NCBI RefSeq assembly: GCF_000237925.1
Contig: NC_031502.1
Span: forward strand, 48,213,283-48,277,282
Direction: 5' to 3'
DNA length: 64,000 bases
DNA from: Schistosoma mansoni
Lineage: Eukaryota > Platyhelminthes > Trematoda > Strigeidida > Schistosomatidae
The translations under genes and the position numbers were made by a program. The notes beneath the pieces were generated by a model that saw only the letters and a list, made by a program, of their open reading frames with translations, was not told where the DNA came from and did not search any database. This document shows positions 38,150 through 49,479 of the stretch, in pieces; position 1 is the stretch's first letter, and every line of letters starts with the position of its first letter.

Positions 38150-41100
38150 GCTTTATATTGCCAAGTAAAGCCAACTCAGCCTGTAGCTTTTCTAGGGTTA
38201 TTAACAGTCCCAAGGCCACATAAAGGAGGAGGGTTGAGCATGGGGTCACCAACCCCATCCCGTAGGAAACAATCTTGCTAAAAAGATGCTAACCAGAATA
38301 AAAAAATTAAGTCATCTAAAATAGGTCCTCCGAGTTGAACAATCTTCATTCAGAAGAATTATAACGCCTTATCGTGAAAGCCCAGATTCAAAAACTCGAT
38401 GCCTCATCTAACAAACAGAGCAGCAATTAATATAGATACATGAAATTTTCGAACAATGTGAGGTTGGAAAGGCCAATCAAATAGCTGTGAAAATCAGAAG
38501 ATACAACATGGCGGTTTTCCGAATAGGTGAAACCTGTTGGATCAGGGCTGGATAGAAAAGATTAGATTAGGGGAGATGCTGTTGTACTCTGGTCATCAAA
38601 AAGCAAATACTCCACACACTCAAGGAGTTGTACTGATAATGTCCAGAAGAGCATGAAAAGCATTTATTTGGTAGGATTCCCATGGATCCAGGATTAGCAA
38701 AGCATCCTCCAAAACAAAGAAGGAGAGAATCACAATGCATGTCACCCAATGTTATGCACTCACCAATGATAACAACGACGACAATAAAGATCAGTTCTAC
38801 TCGAGGCTGCAATCAATCATAGCGAAATGCCTACGAAACAACCTCACCATCCTGATGGGAGATCTAAAAGCCAAAGTCACAATAGACAACACCGAGTATG
38901 AAGATATCATAAGACGACATGGACTGACTAGGATAAAAAACGAAAATGGTGAGATTCGCAAATCTATGTGCATTCAACACATTGGTTACAGGCGGCACAA
39001 TCGCATACAAAAAACTACATGTGTCTCATCGGATCACACTACACAGAATTAGATCGATCATATTCGCATCCATAAACAAATAGGAAGGCCAATAGGTGTG
39101 AGAACTAGGAGAGGAGATGACATACCTTCAGATCACCACAAAAACTGGTGGTTGCCAACATGAAACTGAAGCTAAGGAGACACTGGACAACTGGGGAAAC
39201 AGCATTACAAAGGTTCAATACAGCCTTCCTTCGACATACTGACAAATTCAACGAATTCATGATACAACTCAACAATAGGTTTCAGGTCATACAAAGACTA
39301 CTCAAAGAAGGGAGAACTGCTATGGAGGACAACTGGGAAGAGATCAAAGGAGCACTAACTTCAACGTGTCAGGAGGTTCTGGGTCGTAACAAGCATCATC
39401 ATCACAAGGAATATATCTCTATCAAAACTCTGGACAAGGCTCAAGAAAAGAAGAACGGGGAAATAGCAATTAACAACAGTCGAACAAGAGCAGAGAAAGT
39501 CAAGGCACAGAACGAGATGAGTCAGGGAAAAAGAAAGCAAGCCATTCATTGAGATTCAAAAACAAAGAGAAAGATGAATATAACACTTTGGGGAACTTTT
39601 GATTAGGCTAGATTCACTGAATGCACCGGACATCGAAGTGGCACACGTGGAACCTCCTATACTTGTCACTACACCAACAATCGACGAAATTGGTATGGTC
39701 ATTAGATAAATGAAGAGTGGAAGAGCGGCACAACATGAAAACACGATAGATGAAGCACTGAAGTCAGACAGTGAAGTAACTGCAGACATGCTCCATGTTT
39801 AATTCAGAAAGATTTCAGTGAAAGAACAAGTGCCGAAGGACTGGAAAGAAGGACACCTCATCAACATACCAAACAAAGGAGATCGGGACAAATATGAGAA
39901 CTACAGAGTAATAACACTACTGTCAGTAACAGGAAAAGTTTTCGACAGTGTTGCTGAACCGGATGAAAGATTCATTAGACGCCCAAATTCGAGGTCAACA
40001 CACTGGATTCTTTGGGGATCGGTCGTGCACAAACCAAATCGCAACACTACGGACAATCGTTGAACAGTCGATTGAATGGAATTCCTCACGATACATCAAC
40101 TTCATCCACTGTGAGAAGGCGTTCGACAGCGTGAATAGAAGAACCTTGTAGAAACTCCTTCGACACTATGGAGTGAATAGCTGAGAAGATTGTCAACATC
40201 ATACGGAATTCATACGATAGACTACACTGCAAAGTCGTGCATGGAGGACAACTCACAAATGCATTCGATGTGAGGACTAGTGTCAAACAAGGCTGATTAC
40301 TGTCTCTCGTCCTTTCTTTCTTCACATGGTTGACTGGATCATTAAGACTTCAATATCTGAGGAGAAACACGGAATACAATGGACAGCTTGGGTGTTACTA
40401 GAAGTTTTGGACTTCGCAGATTGAGTATCTCTTCTATCCCATGCACACACACGAACAGATGCAGGTCACAAAAGCCAATGTAGCAACAGACTCTGCATCA
40501 GTAGGCCTCAACATACACAAAGGAAAAAGCAAGGTCCCCAACTAAAACACGGAGAGCACCAATCCAATCACACTTGATGGAGAAACTCTGGAACACGTGG
40601 AAACGTTCACTCACCTGATCAGCAGCATCATCCATGAACAAGGAGGATCTGATGCACACGTACATGAAAGAATTGGCGAAGCAAGGACAGCATCCCTATA
40701 GTTGAACAACATGTGGAACTCAAAACAACTGTCAAACAATATCAAAGTCACAATCTTCAATACCAACGTCAAGACAGTTCTATTGTATGGAGCTGAAACT
40801 CCGAGGAATACCACAATCATCATCAAAAACGTACTGGTATATCTCAACAATTGTCTACGCAAGATACTCAATGTTCGTTGCTGAACGGATACCATCACCA
40901 ACAGCCTACTATGAGAGAACAAACGAGCTCGCAGTTGAGGAGGAATTTAGGAAAACACGTTGGAAGTGGATAGGACATTCATTAAGGAAATCACCAAACT
41001 GAATCGCGAGGCAAGCGGTAACTTGAAATCGTAAAGGGAAACGGAAAAGTTGAAGATCAAAGAACACATTGCGTCGAGAGTTGGAAGCAGACATGAAAAG

Positions 41101-41205
41101 GATGAATAGGAACTGGAAAGGATTGCCCAGGACATAGTTGGATGACGAGCGCTGATAGACGGCCTACGTTCCTCTACGAGGGGTGACAGTTGTAAATAAA
41201 TGAGT
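38150..41205 (+). mobile_element. Defective RTE LINE (SR2-like family), copy C, near full length
   Basis: In order: 5' region (38160-38400), endonuclease (QIAVKIRRYNMAVFRIGETCWIRAG near 38.5 kb; QCYALTNDNNDDNKDQFYSRLQSIIAKC and LTILMGDLKAKV from 38735), linker (39148-39552, KLRRHWTTGETALQRFNTAFLRHTDKFNEF), RT fingers (39818 onwards), palm (YINFIHCEKAFDSVNRRTL near 40.1 kb) and C-terminal domain (40702-41002, ending [12 protein letters not shown]). The 3' end carries GTTGTAAATAAATGAGTAA. Many stops and frameshifts exclude activity. Several stops are shared with copy B, so both stem from one already defective source. Confidence 0.8.
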
Positions 41206-41320
41206 AAAGCCCCCTGATGAAGTGATATTATAGCCTATAGACGGACCAATGAGGTTAAGTGTGTTGGATTTTTGTGCGAAATTTATTTATCCATAGTTTA
41301 ATAGCGTTTTTATATTATAG

Positions 41321-41465
41321 CCGACGTCATGGTCCCACAAACAATGTTTTTGTGTTAAGATACATGTTAGCTCGTAACTTTGGTGTCCATATAACCGAAT
41401 CAAAAACTACTTATTTTATAAGAACGTCAGTCCGAATTGAGAGTCACCCAATTATTGAATGTCAA
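41321..41465 (+). CDS. Unassigned internal exon
   Basis: A 145 nt segment preceded by a T-rich stretch and TATTATAG and followed by the strong donor GTAAGT, with one open frame entered in phase 2 and left in phase 0. The peptide contains RRHGPTNNVFVLRYMLARNF and goes on to YFIRTSVRIESHPIIECQ. The composition is that of a folded protein, not of a LINE. I do not recognise the family. No neighbouring exon was found: the left flank is a LINE end and the right flank is the CR1 LINE that starts 180 bases away. It could be a stranded exon of a gene broken by retroelements, or part of a gene with very long introns. Confidence 0.4.
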
Positions 41466-41643
41466 GTAAGTACATTTAAAGGACGTGATAATCCTTTTTA
41501 AAGTAATTCTTACCTTGGACGACTTCTCGGGAAAGCGAAAACCGACAAACGTATTATTCCGATAAAATATTCCTAAAGCCAACCTTCATGTATCAAATGC
41601 AGCGGGACGATTGGAGCGATATCACATTCGCGCACAAAATGAA

Positions 41644-43115
41644 GGAATGGTTCAAATGGTTCCGGGTAGAATAGAAGAAGCTTTCGCTTAACGGGCTTCC
41701 GTATCTAGTAGCAGTGGATCGCCGATACCTACAGGCAGGAACCTATGTATATTAACGATAAAAGAGGTAGAAGAAAAAAGTTGGTGAATCATTGTGAGAT
41801 ACTGTTCTTAGTTCTTAAGAATATGTCAAGTTTCCTCTGAAAGGATCCCTAGGAAGTCGCTTGGACTAGCTCAGCCAGCAGCGAATTCCAGCATTTGACT
41901 ATTCTTAAGGAGTAGAAGGTAATTCTACGGTCCTTTCTGCCGTGTTATGTCTCCAGATTCTGGATGTTACGCCCAAAGTTCGTATTGGGACTAAGCTTAA
42001 GTAGGTGTTTAAGAGGATGCCCAGAAGTGTTTAGGATGCCGTAAATCATTATAATGTCACCTCTAAGGCTCCTATACTCCCATGGGTAAATGTTCAGTGA
42101 TTGGAGGCGCTCTTCAGGCATTTTTGTTGCAGTTAGCGTTAGATTTCGAATCGTAGGGTACAAACGCTGCTAGATCTTCAGCTTGGGATACCCCTAGAGG
42201 GAAGTTGCCTAACTTGTAGCTGTAGTCTACAACATGTCCCAGATGGGTTACTTTACACTTGGAAATGTTAAGAGTAAGTTCGTTGCTGTCTCCCTAACTT
42301 TGATGCCGAGCCATATCCTCCTGAGGTGCCAAACTATCCTCTTCGTTACGTAGTTCTCTCCAGAGCTTCACATCATCAGCGAAAACCAATGAATCTGATG
42401 ATGCCTGCTGCGGAAGATCGTTTATGCAAATTAAGGAAGAGGTTCTAGTACTTAAACACAGGAGTCCTCCCTAGGACATTCCATAGCCTGAGAGAAAGTG
42501 AAGTTAACGCCGACCTTAAGGTGTCGATTTTTTATATATGAAGTGAGACAATCAATTAAAGGTGATTTTATACCTAATTGTTTGAGCTTATTGATAAAAC
42601 ATATACGGTTGACCCCATCAAAAGCTTTTGAGAAGTCAACTTAAATGACGTCAACCTTCCCCTTGCGATCTATGATGGTTTTTTATCTGTCCACCGCGGT
42701 CAGTAGGTTAGTTATACGATAGTTAACTTTTCTGAAACCGTGCTGTCAGGATGAAAATAAGATCATGGATATTAAGCAGTCACGTGGACCGTCACATATC
42801 AGGGACTTCATATGCTGGAGGGTATTGAGAGAAGTGCTACTGGTCGGTAGCTTGAAGGTTCTCTGCGTCGACCTCCCTTGAAAATTGGTATAATATGAGT
42901 CCGTTTCCAATTTTATGGTAATGTGCCTTGGCTTGGCGAATGTGAGAACATCACGCTAGGCGGTATTGTCAAGATTGAAGCTGCTTCCCTCGGTTTAACT
43001 GAACGGATCATATCCGGGCCAGGAGAAGTGTCTTCTTTAAGGTACTGCACTCCCCAGTACACCACGTCAGCGCTCAGTTTCTCTTCTGAGAGTTCTGTTG
43101 AGTCGCAGGTGAAGC
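41644..43115 (-). mobile_element. CR1-like LINE, copy 1, RT part (3' half)
   Basis: The minus strand encodes RT pieces: SPGPDMI, a FKGG-type finger block, FADDVKLWRELRNEEDSLA, KVTHLGHV and the C-terminal block around YPWEYRSLRGDIIMIYGIL (42163-41945). Stops break the frame. The 3' end at 41644 has a short tandem repeat (GAACCATTT, GAACCATTC). At 43112-43115 the LINE is interrupted by a gypsy element with target duplication AAGC and resumes at 47951. It is over 99% identical to 61684-63155. Confidence 0.75.
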
Positions 43116-43382
43116 TGTAACAGCTCAGGTTGGTTGGTTAAGAGTTGACCCCAAACAACCAAGCATATGCTAAAACAGTATTGTTCAAGTATTCATTCAC
43201 TTCCTTACTTTTTGTAAGCGTTGTATTCCCTATTATCTTATATTGAATGTTGAGAGCCTTTGTTTGTCTGAACAGATAATCCCATGCTCCACTGTGACTG
43301 CGCGAAGATCGAAATAAAGACCTATTCACTACTTCTCTGGTTTCTTCTATCAATAGCACGAGGGTTACCTTAAGGCACGAAA
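43116..43382 (+). repeat. 5' LTR of gypsy element
   Basis: Starts TGTAACAGCTCAGG and ends AAGGCACGAAA, with AATAAA near 43311. The end was set by comparison with the 3' LTR, the solo LTR at 56531 and the copy at 63156. The usual terminal CA is absent. Confidence 0.85.
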
Positions 43383-43383
43383 G

Positions 43384-43400
43384 TGGTGAGCCCTTTTGAA
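43384..43400 (+). other. Primer-binding site
   Basis: TGGTGAGCCC starts one base after the 5' LTR. TGG is the complement of the CCA end of a tRNA, as expected of a minus-strand primer site. The tRNA species is not determined. Confidence 0.65.
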
Positions 43401-43481
43401 AACAAATTTAACTTCATTTCTGTTATTAACTTTTTTTTTACTTAATCGTAAAAGTAGACCTGATTATCCGTAAACTAAGTT

Positions 43482-43681
43482 NNNNNNNNNNNNNNNNNNN
43501 NNNNNNNNNNNNNNNNNNNNNNNNNNNNNNNNNNNNNNNNNNNNNNNNNNNNNNNNNNNNNNNNNNNNNNNNNNNNNNNNNNNNNNNNNNNNNNNNNNNN
43601 NNNNNNNNNNNNNNNNNNNNNNNNNNNNNNNNNNNNNNNNNNNNNNNNNNNNNNNNNNNNNNNNNNNNNNNNNNNNNNNNN
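43482..43681. other. Assembly gap (200 N) in gag
   Basis: A placeholder of 200 Ns. The homologous copy at 63.5 kb shows that leader and gag belong here, so the true missing length is probably more than 1 kb. Confidence 0.9.
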
Positions 43682-43726
43682 TGCGCCTGGCCTAAGCATA
43701 ATTCTAAGACAGCGGGAAACGAGTAA
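43682..43726 (+). CDS. gag: gag, last codons only
   Basis: After the gap a frame reads [14 protein letters not shown] and stops at 43724-43726. The Cys and His spacing hints at the end of a zinc-knuckle region. It overlaps the start of the pol frame by 19 bases and is in the +1 position relative to pol, as expected for a gag-pol pair joined by -1 frameshifting. Confidence 0.6.
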   Translation, partial: CAWPKHNSKTAGNE

Positions 43727-46700
43727 CCCCTCCCCAGGTCGCGACGACTGAGGAGGGGCGCCTAAACAGTCGCTTGTTTTATGTTAGAGACAGAAACTCT
43801 GGCTTGAATTTCTTGGTGGATACTGGCGCTGCTCTTAGCATCATCCCTCAAAATAAAACTGAGATTAGTCGAGAAACATCATCAATTACACTTCAAGCTG
43901 CAAATAAAACTAAAATTGCAACATTTGGGCAGAAAAACTTAACCCTAGATTTGGGGTTCAGGAGGCAATTCCCTTGGGTTTTCACGGTAGCCGACTTAGA
44001 TCTGGCAATACTGGGGATGGACTTTCTAGAGAGATACGAATTTCTAGTTGACACCAAGAAACGGCGATTAACACTAAAAGAAACTTCGTATTACGCAAAA
44101 GGCAAAGAAAGTCACATCAGCTCTCTTAACTTGATTCAAACTCCTCCAGTAACAACAGCGAAATTCCAAGATATACTCGCGGAATTTCCAAACTTAACTA
44201 AACCAAACCCACAGTCTTCTAAAGACAAACTAAAAGTAAGTCACACTATCAAAACCGAAGGTGCACCGGTTTTTGCAAAACCCGGGAGACTAGCACCAGA
44301 TAAGCTCAAAATCGCTAGGGCCGAGTTTGATTATATGCTACAACTGGGTATTATCCGTCCCTCTGATAGTCAATGGGCATCCCCTTTGCATATGGTCCCA
44401 AAGAGGAATGAAGGTGACTGGCGACCGTGCGGGGATTACAGAGCCCTCAACCGTCAAACCGTACCAGATAGGTACCCAATACCGCATATCCAAGATTTCA
44501 CAAACGTTTTACAGGGTATGAACATATTCACTAAAATTGACTTAGTCAGGGCATATCACAATATCCCAGTGGCTGATGAAGATATCCCCAAGACAGCTAT
44601 TACAACACCCTTTGGCTTATTCGAGTTTGTACGCATGCCATTCGGCCTGAGAAATGCGGCACAGACATTTCAAAGATTCATAGACAATCTACTTCGAGAT
44701 ATGCCATTTGCGCAGGGGTATATAGACGACTTGCTAATTGCCAGCCCCGATTTGCAATCACACGAACAGCATGTAAAAACAGTGTTAAAAAGACTGGATG
44801 AACATGGAATAAACATACATCAAAGTAAGTGTGTTTTCGGTGTTCAAACTTTAGAATTTCTCGGTCACACAATAAGCCCAGAAGGGATTAAACCGATCAA
44901 AAAAGAAGTAGACACCATTAAACAATACCCCATACCTAGTTCTCTAACACAACTGGGAAGTTTTCTAGGTCTAATTAACTTTTATCGCAGATTCATACCA
45001 GGTTGTGCACAATTAATGCAACCTTTGACAGATTCACTAAAAGGAAAACCGGAAGAATTCAAACTGTCTTCTGACGCTGTCGAAGCTATTAAACAGCTTA
45101 AAGATAAATTAGCTCAAGCAATTACGTTGATGTATCCGAATTCTCTTTCCCCACTTGCTTTGATGGTGGATGCTTCAGATAAAGCAGTAGGCGGTACCCT
45201 TAACCAACTGGCTAAAAACGCCTGGAAACCAATTGCTTTCTTCTCAAAAAGACTCGCTCCAGCAGAGACAAGGTATTCTACCTTCGGGCGAGAACTTCTT
45301 GCAATCTACCTAACCATTAAACACTTCCGACACATGTTAGAAGGCAGGGAATTTATAGTCTTTACGGATCACAAACCACTAACGAATGCACTAAAAGCGA
45401 GAGCTGATAAATACTCACCTCGAGAAGTCCGACACCTTGACTATATATCACAGTTCACAAGCGATATCCGACATGTCAAAGGTCAGGACAATCAGGCGGC
45501 AGATGCTTTATCTAGGCTAGAAATAAACGTGCTACAGCAGTCTACAGTAAACTTCGAGACGTTGAGAAACGAACAAGAGCAGGATCTAGAAATTCAAAAC
45601 CTGCTTAGAACAAACAATTCAAGTCTTAATTTAAAACAATTCCCATCACCTGTCGATGGTATTCTAATCTACTGTGACACGACCAAGGCAATGCCGCGAC
45701 CTTTCGTTCCCAAAAGTATGCGAACGTTGATATATAATAACTTTCATTCTTTGTCTCATCCTGGCGCAAAAGCTTCAACAAAACTAATCAATGCCAGATA
45801 TATATGGCCGAATTTACAGAAGGATGTACACAAATGGGTTAGAGAGTGTTCAGCATGTCAACAATCAAAGATAAATCGTCACACAAATTCACTCATAGGT
45901 GTTTTCTCGCAACCAGATGCACGTTTTGCCCATGTGCATATCGACTTGGTAGGTCCTTTACCACGTTCAAACGGTTTTAATTATCTTTTTACATGCATAG
46001 ATCGATTTACCAGATTCCCTATAGCCATCCCGATAGCGGACGTCACAGCGGAAACAGTAGCCAAAGTTTTCAAGCAGAACTGGGTAACCATTTTTGGTAC
46101 ACCCATAACAGTAACGACGGATAGAGGAGCGCAATTCGAATCCGAACTATTTAATAACTTGGCTAAACTTCTAGGCTCCAATAGGATACGCTGCACTGTA
46201 TATCATCCTCAGGCTAATGGAATGGTGGAACGTTTTCACCGTCAGCTAAAAACCGCCCTTATATCTCACTCAGACCCCAATCAGTGGACAGAATTCCTAC
46301 CGTTAGTTATATTGGGAATACGAACATCTGTCAAAACTGACGCACAGTGTTCAGCTGCGGAACTGGTTTTCGGAACAACTCTGAGACTACCAGGTGAATT
46401 TATTAACCCTAATACTAACAGTCAAAAACTTAATTTAGAAAATTATGTAGATCAACTACGGGACCACATGTCTAAACTTAAGCCGATTAATACTCGTGAA
46501 CAATCGCGCGCCGTATATATACCTAAAGACCTAAGCAATTGCACGCACGTATGGATAAGATGTGACAAAATAAAAGCACCACTCAGTCCTCCATTTGAAG
46601 GTCCTTTCAAAGTCGTCTCAAGAAAATCTAAATATTTCGTGATAGAAAAACATGGAAACATCGACACAGTAAGTATTGATAGGCTAAAGCCGGCTTATCT

Positions 46701-46860
46701 AGATCATGAACCACCATACGTGTTGTTAGATCGTTTAACTGACAAATCCATTACGGAATCGAAATGTAAAGATGATAAATCTTTACAAATGACTAAAACG
46801 GTTCGCTGGGCACATCCGATTAGTCAGTCAAGGATGTTGACAGTTTCGGCTGCAGGATAA
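43708..46860 (+). CDS. pol: Gypsy pol polyprotein: protease, RT, RNase H, integrase
   Basis: The frame is open from 43708 to the stop at 46860; counting residues from codon 43774 gives 1028. Domains: aspartic protease with FLVDTGA (Asp16); RT with [27 protein letters not shown] and YIDD at 316-319; RNase H with MVDASD (Asp466) and FTDHKPL (Asp532); integrase with an H2C2 zinc finger (about 658-695), then Asp724, Asp783 and Glu819, whose last two residues are 35 apart as in the DD(35)E family. All visible catalytic residues are present and there is no stop or frameshift. It makes the enzymes for reverse transcription and integration and is reached by frameshifting from gag. No envelope-like frame follows. 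Confidence 0.95.
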   Translation, partial: DSGKRVTPPQVATTEEGRLNSRLFYVRDRNSGLNFLVDTGAALSIIPQNKTEISRETSSITLQAANKTKIATFGQKNLTLDLGFRRQFPWVFTVADLDLAILGMDFLERYEFLVDTKKRRLTLKETSYYAKGKESHISSLNLIQTPPVTTAKFQDILAEFPNLTKPNPQSSKDKLKVSHTIKTEGAPVFAKPGRLAPDKLKIARAEFDYMLQLGIIRPSDSQWASPLHMVPKRNEGDWRPCGDYRALNRQTVPDRYPIPHIQDFTNVLQGMNIFTKIDLVRAYHNIPVADEDIPKTAITTPFGLFEFVRMPFGLRNAAQTFQRFIDNLLRDMPFAQGYIDDLLIASPDLQSHEQHVKTVLKRLDEHGINIHQSKCVFGVQTLEFLGHTISPEGIKPIKKEVDTIKQYPIPSSLTQLGSFLGLINFYRRFIPGCAQLMQPLTDSLKGKPEEFKLSSDAVEAIKQLKDKLAQAITLMYPNSLSPLALMVDASDKAVGGTLNQLAKNAWKPIAFFSKRLAPAETRYSTFGRELLAIYLTIKHFRHMLEGREFIVFTDHKPLTNALKARADKYSPREVRHLDYISQFTSDIRHVKGQDNQAADALSRLEINVLQQSTVNFETLRNEQEQDLEIQNLLRTNNSSLNLKQFPSPVDGILIYCDTTKAMPRPFVPKSMRTLIYNNFHSLSHPGAKASTKLINARYIWPNLQKDVHKWVRECSACQQSKINRHTNSLIGVFSQPDARFAHVHIDLVGPLPRSNGFNYLFTCIDRFTRFPIAIPIADVTAETVAKVFKQNWVTIFGTPITVTTDRGAQFESELFNNLAKLLGSNRIRCTVYHPQANGMVERFHRQLKTALISHSDPNQWTEFLPLVILGIRTSVKTDAQCSAAELVFGTTLRLPGEFINPNTNSQKLNLENYVDQLRDHMSKLKPINTREQSRAVYIPKDLSNCTHVWIRCDKIKAPLSPPFEGPFKVVSRKSKYFVIEKHGNIDTVSIDRLKPAYLDHEPPYVLLDRLTDKSITESKCKDDKSLQMTKTVRWAHPISQSRMLTVSAAG
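43714..43758 (+). promoter_or_regulatory. -1 programmed ribosomal frameshift signal (gag-pol)
   Basis: The heptamer G GGA AAC (43714-43720) fits X XXY YYZ in the gag frame. A -1 slip re-reads it as GGG AAA in the pol frame, which is open from 43708. Six bases later comes a perfect 7 bp GC-rich stem, CCCCTCC (43727-43733) with GGAGGGG (43752-43758), around an 18-base loop that holds the self-complementary GTCGCGAC and could extend the stem by CAG/CTG. The gag stop lies in the spacer. Confidence 0.8.
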
Positions 46861-47670
46861 ATCTAACCACGTAGCTAATCAGACCCTGCATCTACTTAAA
46901 AATAATTTTTTTTCCTCATTCCGCCTCACATACAACTCCCCAGACCTTTTACCTTTGATATATAAGTGTTATGTTAAATATTTTTTTAAAATACTGGACA
47001 CATAAGCTAGGTATTCCGAAACGATGGCTGAGGATTTTAATCAAACTCATACAACTAACACTGGCAAATACAACGAATTCAAAAAGCAACCCAGACAAAA
47101 CATTTTGGATTAAACCATGAATACCAATCCGTTCTGGAGGCCAAGCACTTACATGAACCGAACAATTATCAATTGCATCTATGTATTTCCATTTTGTATC
47201 TTATTATTTTATGCAGGCAGGGGGGCAGTTCTTCAGGTTTGCTTGATTTTCACCATTACCTTTGAAGTAGACTCTTCTTTACTTTTTACTTGAGGGCGAC
47301 TCAAGAGGCAGGTGAGTAAACACCTGATAGCCGGTCTGAGCATGGAAAAATCGTACCTCATCAACATGGTGTTGGGTAGCCCGCTAGCGGCACTTCCTCA
47401 GATATTCTTATTCCACATTCTCACACTTTCTCTTGAAGGTACGCAGCAAACCGTCAGCGATAGTTGTAGAAAAGATCACATGCTACAAAATAAGATGACA
47501 AGCTAGTAAATGAAGAGACATCCATGGACTATCGTTGAAAGCGTTAGTCGTAACTGATTGTAAGTCAAATAGTGAGCGAGTTGATAATTTCGCCTTGGGA
47601 TGAGAAATAGAACTAAGGTGTTTTCGATAGATAGGTTAATCGAACCGACGTTCCTACGGAAGTCGATTCT
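46861..47670 (+). other. 3' non-coding region of gypsy element
   Basis: About 0.8 kb between pol and the polypurine tract, with no supported third reading frame. A purine-rich GGCAGGGGGGCAG at about 47217-47229 could be a second, central-type polypurine tract. Confidence 0.5.
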
Positions 47671-47683
47671 AGGGGGAAGCTAA
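47671..47683 (+). other. Polypurine tract
   Basis: AGGGGGAAGCTAA directly before the 3' LTR, the expected plus-strand primer site. Confidence 0.7.
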
Positions 47684-47950
47684 TGTAACAGCTCAGGTTG
47701 GTTGGTTAAGAGTTGACCCCAAACAACCAAGCATATGCTAAAACAGTATTGTTCAAGTATTCATTCACTTCCTTACTTTTTGTAAGCGTTGTATTCCCTA
47801 TTATCTTATATTGAATGTTGAGAGCCTTTGTTTGTTTGAACAGATAATCCCACGCTCCACTGTGACTGCGCGAAGATCGAAATAAAGACCTATTCACTAC
47901 TTCTCTGGTTTCTTCTATCAATAGCACGAGGGTTACCTTAAGGCACGAAA
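47684..47950 (+). repeat. 3' LTR of gypsy element
   Basis: 267 bp with the same ends as the 5' LTR. It differs from it at two positions seen (T for C near 47837, C for T near 47852); the solo LTR and the third copy agree with the 5' LTR at both. Confidence 0.85.
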
Positions 47951-48330
47951 AAGCTTTCATCAAAAACGTCAGTGCGAGTCGGTTGGAATGTCTGAATGTG
48001 CTGCTCTGCCAGAAGGTCAGTGGTATCACCGTCGTTGTCGCTTGGGCCATTAGGACCTAGCAGTTGGAAAACTCCAGTTTTGGCTTGTCGACGACAAGCT
48101 CCATGACGAAATAAGCTTTTCAGATTTAAGGAAAATTTATCAATAAGCTTTATCTGGTACCGAAGCCTGTCTTCTCTTATAGCCTCTGTGTATATATTCC
48201 TTATTTGTTTGAATCGGCTGTATGAGCCGTTTTTACCAGTTCGTTTGTATTCCGCCCAATATACAATATTTTGCAGATCTAAACCGTGCTACCCAATTAT
48301 TGGATAATGAGGGGAGCTAGTGCGGCAAAA
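47951..48330 (-). mobile_element. CR1-like LINE, copy 1, linker part (5' half)
   Basis: On the minus strand it encodes AEYKRTGKNGSYSRFKQIRN, RLRYQIKLIDKF, LKSLFRHGACRRQAKT and VFQLLGPNGPSDNDGDTTDL, the region before the RT. When the gypsy element is removed, the frame continues into the RT part at 43115 (DVFDESFTCDSTELSEEKL), which proves the LINE was once whole. Confidence 0.7.
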
Positions 48331-49479
48331 AGACTGATGTGACCTTGTGTAATTTTTCGTGGACTCAGGGTGAAGGGGAGTGGATAGCAGGTGACTTCTC
48401 TACCAGTAAGCAAAGTTCTATAAATGTTATTCAGTTTTGATTTCGCTCGAATGAACTGCTCTGGACATTTTATGGCACTCGAATAGTTATGATTGTGTAT
48501 TTATGTGACCTGATAATAGATCGGTACACTTAGTAGTAACTTATGTCTTGAACACTTATTCGATTATAATATCGTTATTAATTTCTACACACTGGCTGTG
48601 GAAAATGCTCGTGGAGGACTAGTTTAGTCAACGTGAATGTAGTCATCTACCCGAAACAAGTGGTGAAGATACTGAATAATCGTCTTATTACTGTCGTCAA
48701 TGAAGACATCCTTGATAAAGTCATCAAGAAGTTGTGTATATTCGCTTTTTCACAAAGTTGTTGAACAAAATTCATTTCCAACGTTCTGTCAAGGAAAAGC
48801 TCCAAAAGATGCAAAATGACATGAACGATATTTATAATATCATTTATTATATTATTGTGTAAATCATTATTTATAATATTGTTCTACTGTGTTATTAGTA
48901 CTATTATGATAACAGACTTAATCCTAAAATTGTAGATATGTCACGATGTGAAACCTAGTCCATAAGATCTCACATGGAAATCATATCATTGTCTATTCTG
49001 ACTCGTCGTATCGTAACAACCCGCGATATGACGTTTGGCGTCTGCAAAGAACCCATTTAAGCCAAAGATAGAATGGTGTATTTAATATGAGTGAAAACAA
49101 GTTATACAAAATAACCACGTCTGCAAGTTTGAGTCTGATTGAATGCATGAACATTCCCGCGTTCACCATTGTCGGCCATCTCTCCCTGTTAAATGTTGAA
49201 CATCTATTTTCCCAGTTATCTCATGTTCAGCTTTGAGGATTGTGTGGTTAGGATTAACACCACTACAAAATTTTTAAAGGAGCCCTATGCGAAACAGGTA
49301 TGTCTCTAAACCACGAGAAACGGACTACATTGATTGAGATTAGTACCAAAACAAGTATGATTAGTCGAATTACCATCTACAAGATCCAGTCTTTAACCTA
49401 CAAGAGGCAAATGGAAAACTGATTGTCATAACCGTTAAGAGATGTGTTTAGCTTAACGTGAATTTACTCAGACCTATTC
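48331..49479. other. Anonymous DNA in palindrome arm
   Basis: No gene recognised. The AT-rich piece around 48820-48900 is rich in TTATAATA words. The whole segment is repeated inverted at about 55002-56150. Confidence 0.4.

Larger units (their letters stand above)
43116..47950 (+). mobile_element. Ty3/gypsy LTR retrotransposon, copy 1, with target duplication AAGC
   Basis: The element is delimited by 267 bp LTRs that differ at only two positions seen, and by AAGC on both sides (43112-43115, 47951-47954). Inside, in order: primer-binding site, leader, a 200-N gap that hides most of gag, the last codons of gag, a -1 frameshift signal, an uninterrupted pol, about 0.8 kb of non-coding DNA and a polypurine tract. 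It is inserted antisense in a CR1-like LINE. Boudicca is a known schistosome Ty3/gypsy element; I cannot say whether this is the same family. Confidence 0.9.

Noticed and set aside
41210-41245. CTGATGA after LINE copy C as a further hammerhead
   Set aside because: No GAAA box or stem III follows within the required distance.
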